The position numbers and the translations under genes were made by a program. A stretch of DNA of 64,000 bases, from the NCBI RefSeq assembly GCF_902497875.1, contig NZ_CABVHY010000007.1, positions 62,001 through 126,000 of the forward strand, written 5' to 3'. The stretch comes from Pseudomonas fluorescens. GTDB lineage: Bacteria > Pseudomonadota > Gammaproteobacteria > Pseudomonadales > Pseudomonadaceae. This document shows positions 63,542-64,000 of this stretch, piece by piece (the first letter of the stretch is position 1; the number at the start of each line of letters is the position of its first letter). The notes under the pieces were generated by a model that was given only the letters and a program-made list of their open reading frames with translations, had not been told where the DNA came from and did not search any database.

Positions 63542-64000
63542 ATGAAAAATAATAATAGCCTGCTACGCCACCTACCCTGGCTGCTGCTGGCAATCCTGGG
63601 AGCATGCGCCCTGGGCGTAGTGGCCTTGCGCCGCGGCGAGGCGATCAACGCCTTGTGGATTGTAGTCGCTGCAGTGGCCATTTATCTGGTTGCTTATCGT
63701 TACTACAGTCTGTTCATCGCTAACCACGTGATGCAGCTCGATCCACTTCGGGCCACCCCCGCAGTGCTTAACAATGATGGTCTGGACTATGTGCCGACCA
63801 ACAAACACATCCTTTTCGGTCACCACTTCGCAGCCATTGCGGGCGCAGGACCTCTGGTCGGCCCGGTGCTGGCGGCGCAAATGGGCTACCTGCCCGGCAC
63901 GCTCTGGCTGATTGCCGGTGTGGTACTGGCGGGCGCCGTGCAGGACTTCATGGTCCTGTTCATGTCGACCCGCCGCAACGGCCGTTCCCTGGGTGACATG
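63542..64000 (+). CDS. cstA: Carbon starvation protein A, N-terminal part (runs off the window)
   Basis: Peptide or pyruvate-type transporter of the CstA family, induced by carbon starvation in E. coli. The 153 visible residues include the first membrane segments (LPWLLLAILGACALGVVALR, ALWIVVAAVAIYLVAYRYYS) and the family motifs FGHHFAAIAGAGPLVGPVLA and QDFMVLFMSTRRNGRSLGDM. The ATG at 63542 follows a purine-rich stretch. The remaining two thirds are outside the window. Confidence 0.95.
   Translation, partial: MKNNNSLLRHLPWLLLAILGACALGVVALRRGEAINALWIVVAAVAIYLVAYRYYSLFIANHVMQLDPLRATPAVLNNDGLDYVPTNKHILFGHHFAAIAGAGPLVGPVLAAQMGYLPGTLWLIAGVVLAGAVQDFMVLFMSTRRNGRSLGDM

Overview
The window is a high-GC chromosomal segment whose gene content and order (phoH-ybeY-corC-lnt beside leuS, thiD-thiE-hemL, cioAB plus DUF2474, trmA, radA, cstA) point to a fluorescent Pseudomonas of the P. 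fluorescens group. Abundant REP/REPIN-type palindromes between genes fit that group. No rRNA, tRNA, CRISPR array, prophage or intact insertion sequence was seen. Coding density is high and most of it looks like core genome.

Layout. 1-9,000: the N-terminal part of leuS, a small unknown gene, a YdcF-like envelope protein, then the minus-strand block miaB / phoH-ybeY-corC-lnt (tRNA thiomethylation, RNA maturation, lipoprotein acylation), a DUF1820 gene and a Sel1-repeat protein. 9,200-12,000: hemL-thiE-thiD (heme and thiamine precursors). 12,200-18,900: a membrane-sensor hybrid histidine kinase with an altered receiver domain, an AidB-like acyl-CoA dehydrogenase, AMP nucleosidase, RluE and a DUF2788 protein. 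19,000-30,100: two Lrp/AsnC regulators frame a DUF6515 exported protein, a FieF-like metal exporter, a small lipoprotein, hrpB (behind an unusual 278-bp inverted-repeat leader), an EEP phosphatase, a YciC-like protein, a DUF2076 protein, and a NYN nuclease followed by a DnaQ-like exonuclease. 30,200-39,300: yedA-like transporter, rhlE, a flavoprotein, a histone-deacetylase-like enzyme divergent from a GNAT acetyltransferase, tesB, a HAD phosphatase, and an alpha/beta hydrolase coupled to a YpfJ-like metallopeptidase.

39,600-47,700 is the most accessory-looking region: an IclR regulator with a DMT transporter, then a quinate/shikimate catabolic cluster (MFS transporter, QuiC-type dehydroshikimate dehydratase, TetR regulator, catabolic AroE and AroQ). 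An almost identical palindromic operator candidate occurs at both ends of that cluster and suggests one regulator controls the divergent units. A DUF4160-DUF2442 overlapping gene pair (47,932-48,803), toxin-antitoxin-like in organisation, follows. 48,870-64,000: trmA with an NCS2 purine permease, a DUF4879 secreted protein, a DJ-1/PfpI protein lacking the usual nucleophilic cysteine, a fragment of a HigA-type antitoxin, an MFS exporter, the cyanide-insensitive oxidase operon with a perfect ANR/FNR box, rlmG, a solo LuxR regulator with a nearby palindrome, fpr, mscL, radA, a PilZ protein and the 5' part of cstA.

The observations I consider most worth following are the structured inverted-repeat leader of hrpB, the DUF4160-DUF2442 pair with an AT-hook-like tail, the shared operator of the quinate cluster, the solo LuxR with its own palindrome, a terminator-ended non-coding stretch at 19.6-19.9 kb, and three proteins or relics with lost key residues (receiver Asp, DJ-1 Cys, HigA fragment).
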